From contig NZ_FQZQ01000017.1 in the NCBI RefSeq assembly GCF_900142085.1, forward strand, positions 32,197-96,196: a stretch of DNA of 64,000 bases. The letters are read 5' to 3'. This document shows positions 43,425 through 52,539 of the stretch, piece by piece. The position numbers and the translations under genes are program-made. Origin of the DNA: Shimia gijangensis. GTDB lineage: Bacteria; Pseudomonadota; Alphaproteobacteria; Rhodobacterales; Rhodobacteraceae. Under the pieces are notes generated by a model. It was not told the origin of the DNA. It saw nothing but the letters and a program-made list of their open reading frames with translations, and ran no database searches. Numbering within the stretch: the stretch's first letter is position 1; every line of letters begins with the position of its first letter.

Positions 43425-45095
43425 ATGAGACGCGCCGCGCTGGCCCTCTTGGCCAAAAACATTTCCCCGCCCAATCTTTCTGTCATGCAGGACGAAGGGC
43501 TGACCGTCGGACGTGTCCGCACCGAAGTTCTCTCGGGGCTGACCGTGGCTCTGGCATTGGTGCCCGAGGCTGTGGCCTTTGCCTTTGTCGCCGGGGTGCA
43601 CCCTTTGGTGGGGCTTTATGCGGCATTCCTCGTGGGGTTGATCACAGCGATTATCGGTGGACGTCCGGGCATGATTTCGGGCGCGACGGGCGCGCTGGCG
43701 GTGGTCATGGTGGCACTGGTGGCGCAGCATGGCGTTGAGTATTTGTTCGCGACCGTGGTTCTTATGGGCGTTCTGCAGCTTATCGCAGGCGCGATGCATT
43801 GGGGCAAGTTCATCCGGCTGGTGCCGCATCCGGTGATGCTGGGCTTTGTGAATGGCCTTGCGATCGTTATTTTCCTGGCCCAAATGAGCCAGTTTAAAGT
43901 GCCGGGTTCAATGGTTAGCGATGGTCACGGAATGACCGGTGGCGAATGGCTCTCGGGCATGCAGATGGCCACGATGCTGGGTCTTGTGGTGCTGACAATG
44001 GCCATCGTTTGGGGCCTGCCCAAGGTCACAAAAATCATTCCGGCCCCACTTGCGGGCATCGCGATCACGGCGTTTGTGGTGATCGGCTTTGGTCTGGATG
44101 TGCCGCGGGTTGGCGATATGGCCTCTATTCAGGGCGGTTTCCCGAGTTTTCACATCCCGTTTGGTGACGGTGTTGGCATCTATGGCACAGCACTTGCGCC
44201 GTTTAACCTTGAGACGTTCTGGATCATCCTGCCTTTCGCCGTAATTCTGGCGGCGATTGGCCTGATTGAGAGCCTGCTGACGCTGAACCTTGTGGGTGAG
44301 ATGACCGGCAAACGTGGCGGTGCGTCGCAAGAATGTATCGCCCAGGGCGTGGCCAATGTCACAACCGGTTTTTTCGGCGGCATGGGGGGCTGTGCGATGA
44401 TTGGTCAGTCGATGATCAACGTGAAATCCGGTGGCCGCACGCGGATCGCTGGTATCGCTGCGGCACTCTTCCTGCTGATTTTCATCGTTGCGGCCAGCCC
44501 GCTGATCGAACAGATCCCGTTGGCCGCTCTGGTCGGTGTGATGTTCATGGTGGTGATCGGCACATTTGCGTGGAACTCGTTCAAGATCATGCGCCGCGTG
44601 CCCCTGATGGACGCCTTTGTCATCGTGCTGGTGACGGTTGTGACCGTGATGGAAGACCTCGCGGTTGCCGTCGTGGTGGGCGTGATCGTCTCGGCACTGG
44701 CCTACGCCTGGCAAAATGCGCGGCGCATCCACGCCATCACCCGTGAATCCGAAAGCGATCCGGGTGCCAAGGTCTATGAGATCCAGGGCCCGCTGTTCTT
44801 TGGTTCGTCCGAAGGCTTTATCGAGCTTTTTGATATCGCCCATGACCCCGACCATGTGATTATCGATTTCCAGGAAAGCCGTGTGGCAGATCAATCCGCC
44901 TTGCAGGCGATCGAGGCCGTGGCAGCCAAGTATCAGGCTGCTGGCAAACAGGTCGCCCTGCGCCACCTCAGCCGTGATTGCCACCAGTTGCTCAGCCGGG
45001 CAGGCCATCTGGTGATCGACAGTGACGATGATCCCGAGTACGAAATTGCGGTGGATTACTCGGTCAAAACCGGCATTCTCGGCGGCGGTCACTAA
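43425..45095 (+). CDS. SulP family anion transporter with STAS domain
   Basis: Protein of about 556 residues. Membrane domain with 10-14 helices (VLSGLTVALALVPEAVAFAFVAGVHP is the first pair, typical of SulP) and C-terminal STAS domain (about 440-545; VYEIQGPLFFGSSEGFIELF, VIIDFQESRVADQSAL). Family transports sulfate, bicarbonate or dicarboxylates; substrate unknown. The start is uncertain: ATG 43425 is preceded by GCAGGT, ATG 43485 is internal, and the frame is open back to 43338. Confidence 0.9.
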   Translation: MRRAALALLAKNISPPNLSVMQDEGLTVGRVRTEVLSGLTVALALVPEAVAFAFVAGVHPLVGLYAAFLVGLITAIIGGRPGMISGATGALAVVMVALVAQHGVEYLFATVVLMGVLQLIAGAMHWGKFIRLVPHPVMLGFVNGLAIVIFLAQMSQFKVPGSMVSDGHGMTGGEWLSGMQMATMLGLVVLTMAIVWGLPKVTKIIPAPLAGIAITAFVVIGFGLDVPRVGDMASIQGGFPSFHIPFGDGVGIYGTALAPFNLETFWIILPFAVILAAIGLIESLLTLNLVGEMTGKRGGASQECIAQGVANVTTGFFGGMGGCAMIGQSMINVKSGGRTRIAGIAAALFLLIFIVAASPLIEQIPLAALVGVMFMVVIGTFAWNSFKIMRRVPLMDAFVIVLVTVVTVMEDLAVAVVVGVIVSALAYAWQNARRIHAITRESESDPGAKVYEIQGPLFFGSSEGFIELFDIAHDPDHVIIDFQESRVADQSALQAIEAVAAKYQAAGKQVALRHLSRDCHQLLSRAGHLVIDSDDDPEYEIAVDYSVKTGILGGGH

Positions 45096-45109
45096 TCCAA
45101 ACAGTCAAC

Positions 45110-45140
45110 AAAAAGCTGCGGGTGTTCAGAGCACCCGCAG
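45110..45140 (-). terminator. Terminator overlapping the end of the GST gene
   Basis: Nine-bp stem CTGCGGGTG / CACCCGCAG with a 7-base loop that contains the gst stop codon. On the minus strand it is followed by CTTTTTG, so it terminates gst; for the convergent SulP gene the tail is only TTCTTCG. The last three gst codons form one arm of the stem. Confidence 0.82.
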
Positions 45141-45767
45141 TTCTTCGTATGAGATCATAACAGTGTTGCGGTAGGCGGCCCGGGTCTTTAGCCGCGCATA
45201 ATAGGCCTCAAGTGCCGGCCACTCAGGTCGCGCAATGTCAATATCGAAATACCGATATAGGACATGACCCAGCTGGATATCTGCTAGGCTGAACTGATCT
45301 CCAGCCAGATATGCGTGCTTCGATACTTGTTCCTCAGCAATGGCCAATTTCACCGACAACCCGTCCAGCGCCCGCGCGATGGCGGCTGGATCTTGGTCCT
45401 TGGGGGCTGTGCGCACCACCTGCCAAAACACCGGCACGGTAAAGGCTTGGGCGATATTCAGCTTGGCCCACTCAGCCCATTTGTCGACCCCGGTTCGAGC
45501 AGCAAGATCGCTTGGCCACAAGACGTCCGATCCGTATTTGTGCCCCAAATAGCGCAGGATTACGCCGGTCTCCCACAAGGGCGCAATGCCGTCGTCCTCG
45601 ATCACGGGCACCGTGCGGTTCGGATTGAGAGCATAAAACGCGTCTGTGTCGACCACGCCATAAATGTGTCCTGCATCGTGACGGGTATGCTCCATCCCCA
45701 GCTCTGCCACCGCCCACATCACCGCCTGCACATTGGACGAGGTCTTGCGCCCCCAGATCCTCAACAT
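45126..45767 (-). CDS. Glutathione S-transferase family protein
   Basis: Protein of 213 residues: N-terminal thioredoxin-like domain (WGRKTSSNVQAVMWAVAELG with Ser/Asn as candidate catalytic residues, NRTVPVIEDDG cis-Pro loop, LWETGVILRYLGHKYG) and helical C-terminal domain. The start overlaps the acetyltransferase end by 7 bp. Likely conjugates or reduces small electrophiles; specific substrate unknown. Confidence 0.92.
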   Translation of the reverse strand: MLRIWGRKTSSNVQAVMWAVAELGMEHTRHDAGHIYGVVDTDAFYALNPNRTVPVIEDDGIAPLWETGVILRYLGHKYGSDVLWPSDLAARTGVDKWAEWAKLNIAQAFTVPVFWQVVRTAPKDQDPAAIARALDGLSVKLAIAEEQVSKHAYLAGDQFSLADIQLGHVLYRYFDIDIARPEWPALEAYYARLKTRAAYRNTVMISYEELRVL

Positions 45768-46405
45768 GTCGGTTGCTCCTGTTCCAGCGCGTCGATATCG
45801 CCCTGCAGAATAGCGGGCAGTGCGGCTTCAATCTGCGCCAATGGCCAGTCCCACCACGCCAGCGCCAGCAGACGCTGAATGATGCCTTCGTCAAAGCGAA
45901 ACCGCTCAACGCGCCCCGGATTGCCGGTCACGATGGCATAGTCCGGCACCTGACCGCGCACCACGGCACCCGCGCCAATGATGACACCATTGCCGATGCG
46001 CGCACCCGGCAGGATCAGCGCGCCGTAACCGATCCACACGTCATTGCCGACCACAGTATCGCGAGTGTCAGGCTGAAACCCTTGCATGTTCTCAGGGTCA
46101 AACACCGGAAATGGATAACAACTCAGCCCGTCCATAGCATGATTGGCCGAGCTGGTCAGAAACCGCACCCCATGGGCGATCTGGCAGAACCTGCCAATGC
46201 GCAGCGTTTCCTCTGAGAAGGGAAACAGATAGGGCGCAAGCCTCGCGGCCCAATCCTCCGGTGGGTCAAAGTCCGAGGCATAGGAAAACGCCCCCGCCTG
46301 AAACTTGGGGTGCTCAATCACGTCGGATAGAAAAACCGTGCCCTTATGATCCGTGCCATCCGGCAAGGTGATCGGATAACGTCGTGAAGGGTCGGGCAGG
46401 GGCAT
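45761..46405 (-). CDS. CatB-related left-handed beta-helix O-acetyltransferase
   Basis: Protein of 214 residues of the xenobiotic acyltransferase (Vat/CatB) group. Hexapeptide repeats around 116-150 (VVGNDVWIGYGALILPGARI, NGVIIGAGAVVRG), with catalytic His probably in SSANHAMDG near 87-95. These enzymes acetylate hydroxyl groups using acetyl-CoA. Lies between flavin reductase (2-bp gap) and gst in one operon. Resistance function is possible but not implied. Confidence 0.88.
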   Translation of the reverse strand: MPLPDPSRRYPITLPDGTDHKGTVFLSDVIEHPKFQAGAFSYASDFDPPEDWAARLAPYLFPFSEETLRIGRFCQIAHGVRFLTSSANHAMDGLSCYPFPVFDPENMQGFQPDTRDTVVGNDVWIGYGALILPGARIGNGVIIGAGAVVRGQVPDYAIVTGNPGRVERFRFDEGIIQRLLALAWWDWPLAQIEAALPAILQGDIDALEQEQPTC

Positions 46406-46407
46406 GA

Positions 46408-47013
46408 TCAGTCGTCCGGGCGCGCCAGAGTAAAGGTATTGTCGACCACAGAATAGTCCCGGTATCCCAACCGTGCCAAGGGACGAAAGGTTGTGACATC
46501 AAAAATGCCTTCCACGATGCAATTGTCGCGCATGTGGATGCCGGTGACTTCGCCGTGGATCACGTAGTTGTTGGCGCCTTTCATCTGAAGGATATCGCTC
46601 ACCTGACACTCCATACTGGCAGGCGCATCCGCAAGTCTTGGGCAGGTTATGGTCTCGCACTGTGCCGCTGTCAGGCCTGCGCGTTCAAATTCATCCACTT
46701 CCCTGGCGTACCCTTCGGTCGAGATATTCATCGCGTCCGTCATCGCCTGTTCTACGATGTTGATGCAAAACACGCCTGTTGCGCGAATATTGGCCAGTGT
46801 GTCTTTGGCGTTGGTTTGATCTTCTTTGGTGCCTGTGCTGGCGAACATCACTTGCGGCGGGACATATGCGGTGCCATTGAAAAACGAATAGGGTGCCAGA
46901 TTGGCGTTTCCGTCCTGATCCTGCGTGGATACCCATGCGATCGGACGTGGGGTGATAAGCGCATTAAACGGATTATGCGGCAGGCCGTGGCCATTTTCTG
47001 GACGATAAAACAT
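46408..47013 (-). CDS. Flavin reductase family protein (FMN split barrel)
   Basis: Protein of 201 residues with the family pattern NALITPRPIAWVSTQDQDGNANLAPYSFFN at 17-46 and the DALPxxxLEC-like ADAPASMECQVSDIL. Family members bind FMN and supply reduced flavin to oxygenases. First gene of a three-gene minus-strand operon; the oxygenase partner is not in view. Confidence 0.9.
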   Translation of the reverse strand: MFYRPENGHGLPHNPFNALITPRPIAWVSTQDQDGNANLAPYSFFNGTAYVPPQVMFASTGTKEDQTNAKDTLANIRATGVFCINIVEQAMTDAMNISTEGYAREVDEFERAGLTAAQCETITCPRLADAPASMECQVSDILQMKGANNYVIHGEVTGIHMRDNCIVEGIFDVTTFRPLARLGYRDYSVVDNTFTLARPDD

Positions 47014-47092
47014 TTGAAAGCCTTCCTATGGTTTGCCCAACAGGTAACGCCGTGCTAGGGCGGTTTCCACGAAAAAATGCGAGGCAGGTCAG

Positions 47093-47584
47093 GTGATCCG
47101 GCTGACAGCAGAAACGGACGAGGATTGGTGGGAAGTTGAAGCCCTCTATGACCTGTGCTTTGCACCGGGGCGGGAAGCCTTGTCATCTTACCGCTTGCGT
47201 GATGGCGTTCCGTCGGTTTCCGGGTTGTCCATGGTGGCGCGTGACGCAGAGAATATTCTGGCTGGTGCGATCCGCTACTGGCCGGTGAAAGTTGGCGAAC
47301 AAGACGTGTTGCTCCTGGGACCTGTGGCCGTACACCCAACCCATCAGGGCGAAGGTCTGGGCGGATTTTTGATCCGCGAGAGTCTCGCTGTTGCCGTCCC
47401 CTTAGGGTGGGAGCGTGTCCTGTTGGTTGGAGACGCGCCTTACTATGGCAAATTCGGATTCCAAAAACTGGACGGCGTGGTGATGCCACCCCCGACCAAT
47501 CCGAACCGTGTATTGGGGTTTGAACTTGTTTCCGGCGCATGGACAAGTGTGCGCGGAGAGGTGGTTTCGGTTGCCCACTCTTGA
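47093..47584 (+). CDS. GNAT family N-acetyltransferase (YhbS-like)
   Basis: Protein of 163 residues. Acetyl-CoA loop in VAVHPTHQGEGLGGFLIRES (Q/RxxGxG/A) and the VLLVGDAPYYGKFGFQKL segment, typical of YhbS-like predicted acetyltransferases. GTG start at 47093 with a GAGGCAGGTCAG region ahead. Substrate not known. Divergent from the flavin reductase operon, followed by ecsC-like gene after 31 bp. Confidence 0.88.
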   Translation: MIRLTAETDEDWWEVEALYDLCFAPGREALSSYRLRDGVPSVSGLSMVARDAENILAGAIRYWPVKVGEQDVLLLGPVAVHPTHQGEGLGGFLIRESLAVAVPLGWERVLLVGDAPYYGKFGFQKLDGVVMPPPTNPNRVLGFELVSGAWTSVRGEVVSVAHS

Positions 47585-47615
47585 ACCTGGGCACTTTCCA
47601 ACCAATCTATAGAGC

Positions 47616-48404
47616 ATGACAAAGGATCTTGTGTTTGAAAGTGACACCCTGCTACCGCAGGATGTGGACGACGAACTAAGCCGACTTGTTGCGCGGTATC
47701 ATGGCGCCGGTGGCCTTGGGTTTGAGTTACTGAATGCCTTGGGCGGTCAGATCGAAAATGTTTTCGATAAGCTGCCCCGAAACATCGTTGATGGCCTTGA
47801 AGGCGCAACCGGGCAGGCTTTGAGCAGCGCAATGAAAGTGGCGCACCGGTCACGCGGTGTCATGGATGATCGAATTGGGTGGCTCAATACTGCTTTGGCC
47901 AGTGCACTGGGTGCGGCCGGAGGAATGGGCGGCACCCCCACTGCCTTGGCCGAACTGCCTGTGACCACAACTGTTTTGCTGCGCGCCATCCAAAGTGAGG
48001 CCGTGAAACTTGGCTTTGATCCGGCCTCTGAGAACGTGCAATTCGATTGCATTCAGGTATTTGGCGCGGCAGGACCTTTGGCCAAGGATGATGGGGCTGA
48101 TATGGCTTTCGTCAGTACGCGGCTTGCTTTGACCAGCGGCAGTATGCAGGCCCTGATCGCCAAGGTAACCCCAAAGCTTGCTGTGGTGCTTGGTCAAAAA
48201 CTGGCGGCCCAAGCCGTGCCAGTGTTTGGCGCGGTGGCTGGGGCAACGGTCAACTATGCATTTGTGACCTATTATCAAGAGATTGCACATGTGCACTTCG
48301 GCCTGCGCAAGCTGGCGATCGACAGCGGTGTGGCGCATGACACATTGGTCGCTGAATTGAAGGCCCGCATGCGGCCGCCTAAGCTATCGGGAAAAACCGT
48401 CTGA
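47616..48404 (+). CDS. EcsC family protein
   Basis: Protein of 262 residues matching the EcsC family (named from the Bacillus ecs operon), with glycine-rich amphipathic segments (LASALGAAGGMGGTPTALAELPVTTTVLLRAI) typical of the group. Homologues often associate with membranes; biochemical function not established. Preceded by AAGGATC; follows GNAT gene on same strand, possibly co-transcribed. Confidence 0.87.
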   Translation: MTKDLVFESDTLLPQDVDDELSRLVARYHGAGGLGFELLNALGGQIENVFDKLPRNIVDGLEGATGQALSSAMKVAHRSRGVMDDRIGWLNTALASALGAAGGMGGTPTALAELPVTTTVLLRAIQSEAVKLGFDPASENVQFDCIQVFGAAGPLAKDDGADMAFVSTRLALTSGSMQALIAKVTPKLAVVLGQKLAAQAVPVFGAVAGATVNYAFVTYYQEIAHVHFGLRKLAIDSGVAHDTLVAELKARMRPPKLSGKTV

Positions 48405-48662
48405 GGTCGGTGACTTTGATGCGCAAAGGAGCCTCCGGCGGGAGTATTTAGAATACACTGAAGCCGTTCAGCATTCGTTTGCCATGCTGCGGCAATCTCG
48501 TTATCCGTCACAGGCCGGAGAGCCGATGGGCGTAAATAGTGCGGCTCCGTTTCGGTGAATCCGACAAACAAGCGGTTATGCAAAGCAGGGTAATCGCTAA
48601 ATCCCACTACATTATTTCAAGAATACTCTCGCTAAAGGTTTTGCGCCTATCGGGTGCAAACT
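48405..48662. other. Gap between ecsC-like gene and ptsP
   Basis: 258 bp between convergent genes without a supported gene. At 48428-48450 it contains GAGCCTCCGGCGGGAGTATT, a pattern I recall as a frequent 3'-end element in Roseobacter-group genomes. No strong terminator was found. Confidence 0.4.
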
Positions 48663-50906
48663 TCAGGATTGGGCACGTAGGTAGTCCATCACAGCCGGGC
48701 GCACGGATTGGTCGCCGCGTTCTCGGGCATCCACGATCACCTGACGTAACTCAGAGAGATTTGTGCGTCGGATCAGGCTTTTGACCGGGCCAATGGACGC
48801 CGGGCGCATGGACAGCGTGCGCAATCCCATGGCAGCCAGACAAATGGCTTCAATTGGGCGACCAGCGTCTTCGCCGCAGAAACTAAGCGGCGTATTGGTG
48901 TTGTTGCAGCGGTTCACGATGCTTTCGAGGAAGGTCAGAAAGCTGACGTTCAGTGTGTCATAGCGGCGGCGCACCCGTTCGTTCTCGCGGTCGGCGGCAA
49001 AGAAGAACTGTTTGAGATCATTGCCGCCAATCGACAGGAAGCCAACCTCTTCAAAGAATTTCTGTGGCGCAAAGGCCAAAGACGGCGTTTCAAGCATGGC
49101 CCCAAGTTCCAGCGTCTCGGGTAAGGGATGTCCAAGTGCGCGTTCACGTGCCTTGGCTTTTTCCATTTCAGCCAGGGCGCTGGTGTACTCTTCAAATTGC
49201 GCCACAAAAGGGAACATCACTGTCAAAGGACGGCCATTGGCCGCGCGCAACAAGGCCTGCAACTGCATACGCATGATACCGGGTTTGTCGAGCCCAACTC
49301 GGATAGCACGCCACCCCATCGCCGGATTTGGTTCATCCTGTGGTGTCATATAGGGCAGTACTTTGTCCGACCCGATGTCAAGCGTGCGAAACACCACGCG
49401 TTTGCCGTGGGCTGCGTCCATAACCTTGGAGTAAAGTGCCGCCAGTTCGGTGCGCTTGGGCATTTGGTTGCGGATCAGAAACTGCAGTTCGGTCCGAAAC
49501 AGGCCAACCCCTTCGGCACCGGAATTATCCAGACTAGGTAAATCGGCCATCAGTCCGGCGTTCATATGCAGGTTGATTTCGGTGCCGTCCAGCGTGGTGC
49601 CGGATTTATCGCGGATCGACGCATAGCGTTCCTGCGCTTTGGCCTGCATCGCAATCTTGTCGCGAAAAGCGGTCACCACGGAATCGTCGGGCCGCAGGTG
49701 CACCGTGCCTTCATCCCCGTCGACCATGATATGATCGCCGTTCAACGCTTCGGTGGTCACGCGCTCTGCATGAATGACCAATGGAATTGCCAGCGCGCGC
49801 GCAACAATGGCCGCGTGCGAGCCAACCGAGCCCTCTTCGAGGATGATGCCACGCAGACCACGGCCATACTCCAGCAATTCAGCCGGGCCGATATTGCGCG
49901 CCACAAGAATTGGATCGGTGGGCAACTCAGCCCCGGTTTCCGCGCCCTGACCGGTCAGTATCCTCAACAGGCGGTTGGACAGGTCATCAAGATCGTGCAG
50001 GCGTTCGCGCAAGTAAGCGTCGGTCACCTGCTCCATGCGCGTGCGCGCAGTGTTTTGTTCTTTTTCTACGGCGGCTTCTGCCGAAAGGCCTTGGGCGATG
50101 TCATGTTCCATCCGGCGCATCCAGCCTTTGGAATTGGCAAACATCCGATAAGCTTCGAGCACCTGAAGCTGTTCCTTGTCGCCGCCCGCCGCTCCATCAA
50201 GCATCTTGTCGACGCCGACGCGCAGCTGATCCACTGCATCGTTCAGGCGCTGCGATTCGACCTCGGGATCATCCGCAATCGGGTTGGTCACCACCACACG
50301 CGGTTCATGCAGCCAGACGTGGCCTTCTGCGGCACCTTCTTGGGCGCAGGCTCCTTTGAACATCACAGATTGCTGATGGCGCGCGCCCATGGCGGCGTTG
50401 TCGCCCAGAAAGGCTCCAAGCTCGGTCATTTCCGCGAGCACCATGGCAACAACTTCAAGTGCATAGGTCTCGTCAGCGGAATAATTGCGCGCGTCGCGCG
50501 ATTGCACCACCAGAACCCCAAGGTTTTCACCCAGACGTTGGATCGGCACGCCGCAGAAGGATGAGAAAACCTCTTCCCCGGTTTCCGGCATAAAACGGAA
50601 GCCTTTTTCAGATGGCGCATCCGCCGTGTTGACCACACGGGATTTCTTGGCCACCCGACCCACGAGGCCTTCGCCAATACGTAGTCGCGTCTGGTGCACG
50701 GATTCTGGGTTCAAACCTTCGGTGGCGCAAAGCTCGAGGGTTTCTTCATCACGAAAAAGGTAAATCGAACATACCTCAGTGCCCATCGAAGACGCGATCA
50801 AATGGGTGACCTTGTCCAGACGGGTCTGACCAGCGCTGTCCTCGGCCAGCGCTTCTCGCAAGCGTCCAAGCAGCTTGCGGCTTTCAGTTTGAGAGCGTTC
50901 CGACAT
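48663..50906 (-). CDS. ptsP: PtsP: nitrogen-PTS enzyme I with GAF domain
   Basis: Phosphoenolpyruvate-protein phosphotransferase of 747 residues, feeding phosphate into the regulatory PTS-Ntr chain (NPr, EIIA-Ntr). N-terminal GAF domain (about 20-160) may sense nitrogen metabolites such as glutamine. The phosphorylated His is in EEGSVGSHAAIVARALAIP near 355-363. The C-terminal PEP-binding barrel has GVGLFRTELQFL and the active cysteine LSFCGEDAG near 697. Downstream of lysC, the typical alphaproteobacterial order. Confidence 0.97.
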   Translation of the reverse strand: MSERSQTESRKLLGRLREALAEDSAGQTRLDKVTHLIASSMGTEVCSIYLFRDEETLELCATEGLNPESVHQTRLRIGEGLVGRVAKKSRVVNTADAPSEKGFRFMPETGEEVFSSFCGVPIQRLGENLGVLVVQSRDARNYSADETYALEVVAMVLAEMTELGAFLGDNAAMGARHQQSVMFKGACAQEGAAEGHVWLHEPRVVVTNPIADDPEVESQRLNDAVDQLRVGVDKMLDGAAGGDKEQLQVLEAYRMFANSKGWMRRMEHDIAQGLSAEAAVEKEQNTARTRMEQVTDAYLRERLHDLDDLSNRLLRILTGQGAETGAELPTDPILVARNIGPAELLEYGRGLRGIILEEGSVGSHAAIVARALAIPLVIHAERVTTEALNGDHIMVDGDEGTVHLRPDDSVVTAFRDKIAMQAKAQERYASIRDKSGTTLDGTEINLHMNAGLMADLPSLDNSGAEGVGLFRTELQFLIRNQMPKRTELAALYSKVMDAAHGKRVVFRTLDIGSDKVLPYMTPQDEPNPAMGWRAIRVGLDKPGIMRMQLQALLRAANGRPLTVMFPFVAQFEEYTSALAEMEKAKARERALGHPLPETLELGAMLETPSLAFAPQKFFEEVGFLSIGGNDLKQFFFAADRENERVRRRYDTLNVSFLTFLESIVNRCNNTNTPLSFCGEDAGRPIEAICLAAMGLRTLSMRPASIGPVKSLIRRTNLSELRQVIVDARERGDQSVRPAVMDYLRAQS

Positions 50907-51062
50907 GTCCCCCCAGAGGCCCCGTTATTGGTTAATTTTTTATGAATAGAACACATGCCGGCGGGAATCGGAACGCGTTTTTGTATCTAAGCTGTCAGCC
51001 CATCGGCGCAAGAGCGGTGTTTCGCCAAAAATAGCGGCAATTCGAAACGGAATTGATCTTAA

Positions 51063-51096
51063 AAGAAAACGCCCCGGACACCAAAGGCCCGGGGTG
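51063..51096 (-). terminator. Intrinsic terminator after lysC
   Basis: On the minus strand, stem CCCCGG / CCGGGG around an 11-base loop followed by CGTTTTCTTTT, 25 bp after the lysC stop. Confidence 0.8.
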
Positions 51097-51120
51097 TGCA
51101 TTGGTTAATATCAGTGTAAC

Positions 51121-52359
51121 TCAGGCGGCTTTTTCCAGCTCGAACGCGTCATGCAAAGCCTGAACCGCAAGTTCAAGATATTTGCGGTCGATCAGAACCG
51201 AGATTTTGATTTCAGAGGTCGTAATCACGCGGATGTTGACGCCGTCGTCGGACAGCACTTTGAACATCTTGGCCGCTACACCGGATTGTGAGCGCATGCC
51301 GATGCCCACGACAGACACTTTGGCCACGTCCATGTCGACGTCGAGGTCGGCAAAGTTCAGGCCGCCCGAGGATTTCAGTTCGTCCAGAGCCTGCTCGGCG
51401 CGCTTCACCTGATCGGTGGGCAGGCTGTAGGTCATGTCGGTGCGACCCTCTTCCGAGATATTCTGCACGATCATGTCAACGTTGACACCGGCCTCGGACA
51501 GGCAACCAAAGATGATCGAGGCGATCCCAGGACGGTCAGCCACAGACAGAAGGGTCATTTTGGCTTCGTCGCGGCTAAAGGCGACCCCTGCAACTACGTT
51601 GGATTCCATGATTTCCTCCTCATCGCACACCAGTGTGCCAGCTTCATCGGATTGTTCTTCAAACGAGCTTAGCACTCGCAGTTTCACTTTGTAACGCATG
51701 GCCAGTTCGACCGAGCGGGTCTGCAGGACTTTTGCACCAAGCGAGGCCAGCTCCAGCATCTCTTCGAACGAGATCTTGTCCAGTTTGCGCGCTTTGGGCG
51801 AAACGCGTGGGTCAGTGGTATAGACCCCGTCTACATCGGTATAGATATCGCAGCGTTCGGCGCCAAAGGCGGCAGCAAAAGCCACGGCAGTGGTGTCCGA
51901 GCCACCGCGGCCCAAAGTTGTAATGCGGCCTTCCGGGCTGATGCCTTGAAATCCGGCGACAACAGCAACGCGCATGCCTTCGCCAAACTTGGCCATGATA
52001 TTGTCGGTTGGGATTTCTTCGATCCGGGCGGACGCGTGCGCGCTGGTGGTCATGACCGGCACTTGCCAGCCTTGCCAGCTGCGCGCAGGCACATCCATTT
52101 CCTGTAGGGTCAGGGCCATCAGGCCCGCGGTCACGTTTTCGCCGGATGACACCACCGCGTCATACTCGCGGGCATCAAACAAGGGCGAGGTTTCATTGAC
52201 CCAGCCAACCAGTTCGTTGGTTTTGCCTGACATGGCCGAGACGATGACGATCACGTCATAGCCCTTGGCGACTTCAACGCCGATGCGTTTAGCAACGCGT
52301 TTGATGCGGTCCAGATTGGCGACAGAGGTGCCGCCAAATTTCATCACGAGAACGGGCAT
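51121..52359 (-). CDS. lysC: Aspartate kinase
   Basis: First enzyme of the aspartate family (Lys, Met, Thr), 412 residues. KFGGTSVANLDRIKRVA at the N-terminus, FQGISPEGRITTLGRGGSDTTAVA and two C-terminal ACT domains (about 265-405, including VADRPGIASIIFGCL and VSVVGIGMRSQSGVA), the allosteric binding site for lysine/threonine. ATG at 52359 has an AAGGAA site; an upstream frame to 52494 is not conserved. Confidence 0.97.
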   Translation of the reverse strand: MPVLVMKFGGTSVANLDRIKRVAKRIGVEVAKGYDVIVIVSAMSGKTNELVGWVNETSPLFDAREYDAVVSSGENVTAGLMALTLQEMDVPARSWQGWQVPVMTTSAHASARIEEIPTDNIMAKFGEGMRVAVVAGFQGISPEGRITTLGRGGSDTTAVAFAAAFGAERCDIYTDVDGVYTTDPRVSPKARKLDKISFEEMLELASLGAKVLQTRSVELAMRYKVKLRVLSSFEEQSDEAGTLVCDEEEIMESNVVAGVAFSRDEAKMTLLSVADRPGIASIIFGCLSEAGVNVDMIVQNISEEGRTDMTYSLPTDQVKRAEQALDELKSSGGLNFADLDVDMDVAKVSVVGIGMRSQSGVAAKMFKVLSDDGVNIRVITTSEIKISVLIDRKYLELAVQALHDAFELEKAA

Positions 52360-52539
52360 GGGTTTTCCTTGCGCTTGGTTCGGGACGCGGTTTACGCGTC
52401 TGCGCGCGGGCTTGCAAGCGGGGTTGCTTGTCGCAGAGTCAATCCTTGCGAAAACACAAAGGGAAACAGGGGGCATTGCCCCTCTGGTCGCCATTGGCGT
52501 GCATTCGCCCCAGGGTACTAACTTCCACTTGGCAGCGGG

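Noticed and set aside
48275..48607. Minus-strand frame of 110 codons between ecsC and ptsP
   Set aside because: Overlaps the real ecsC-like gene, contains the translated CCTCCGGCGGGAG repeat and has no ribosome site or family resemblance.
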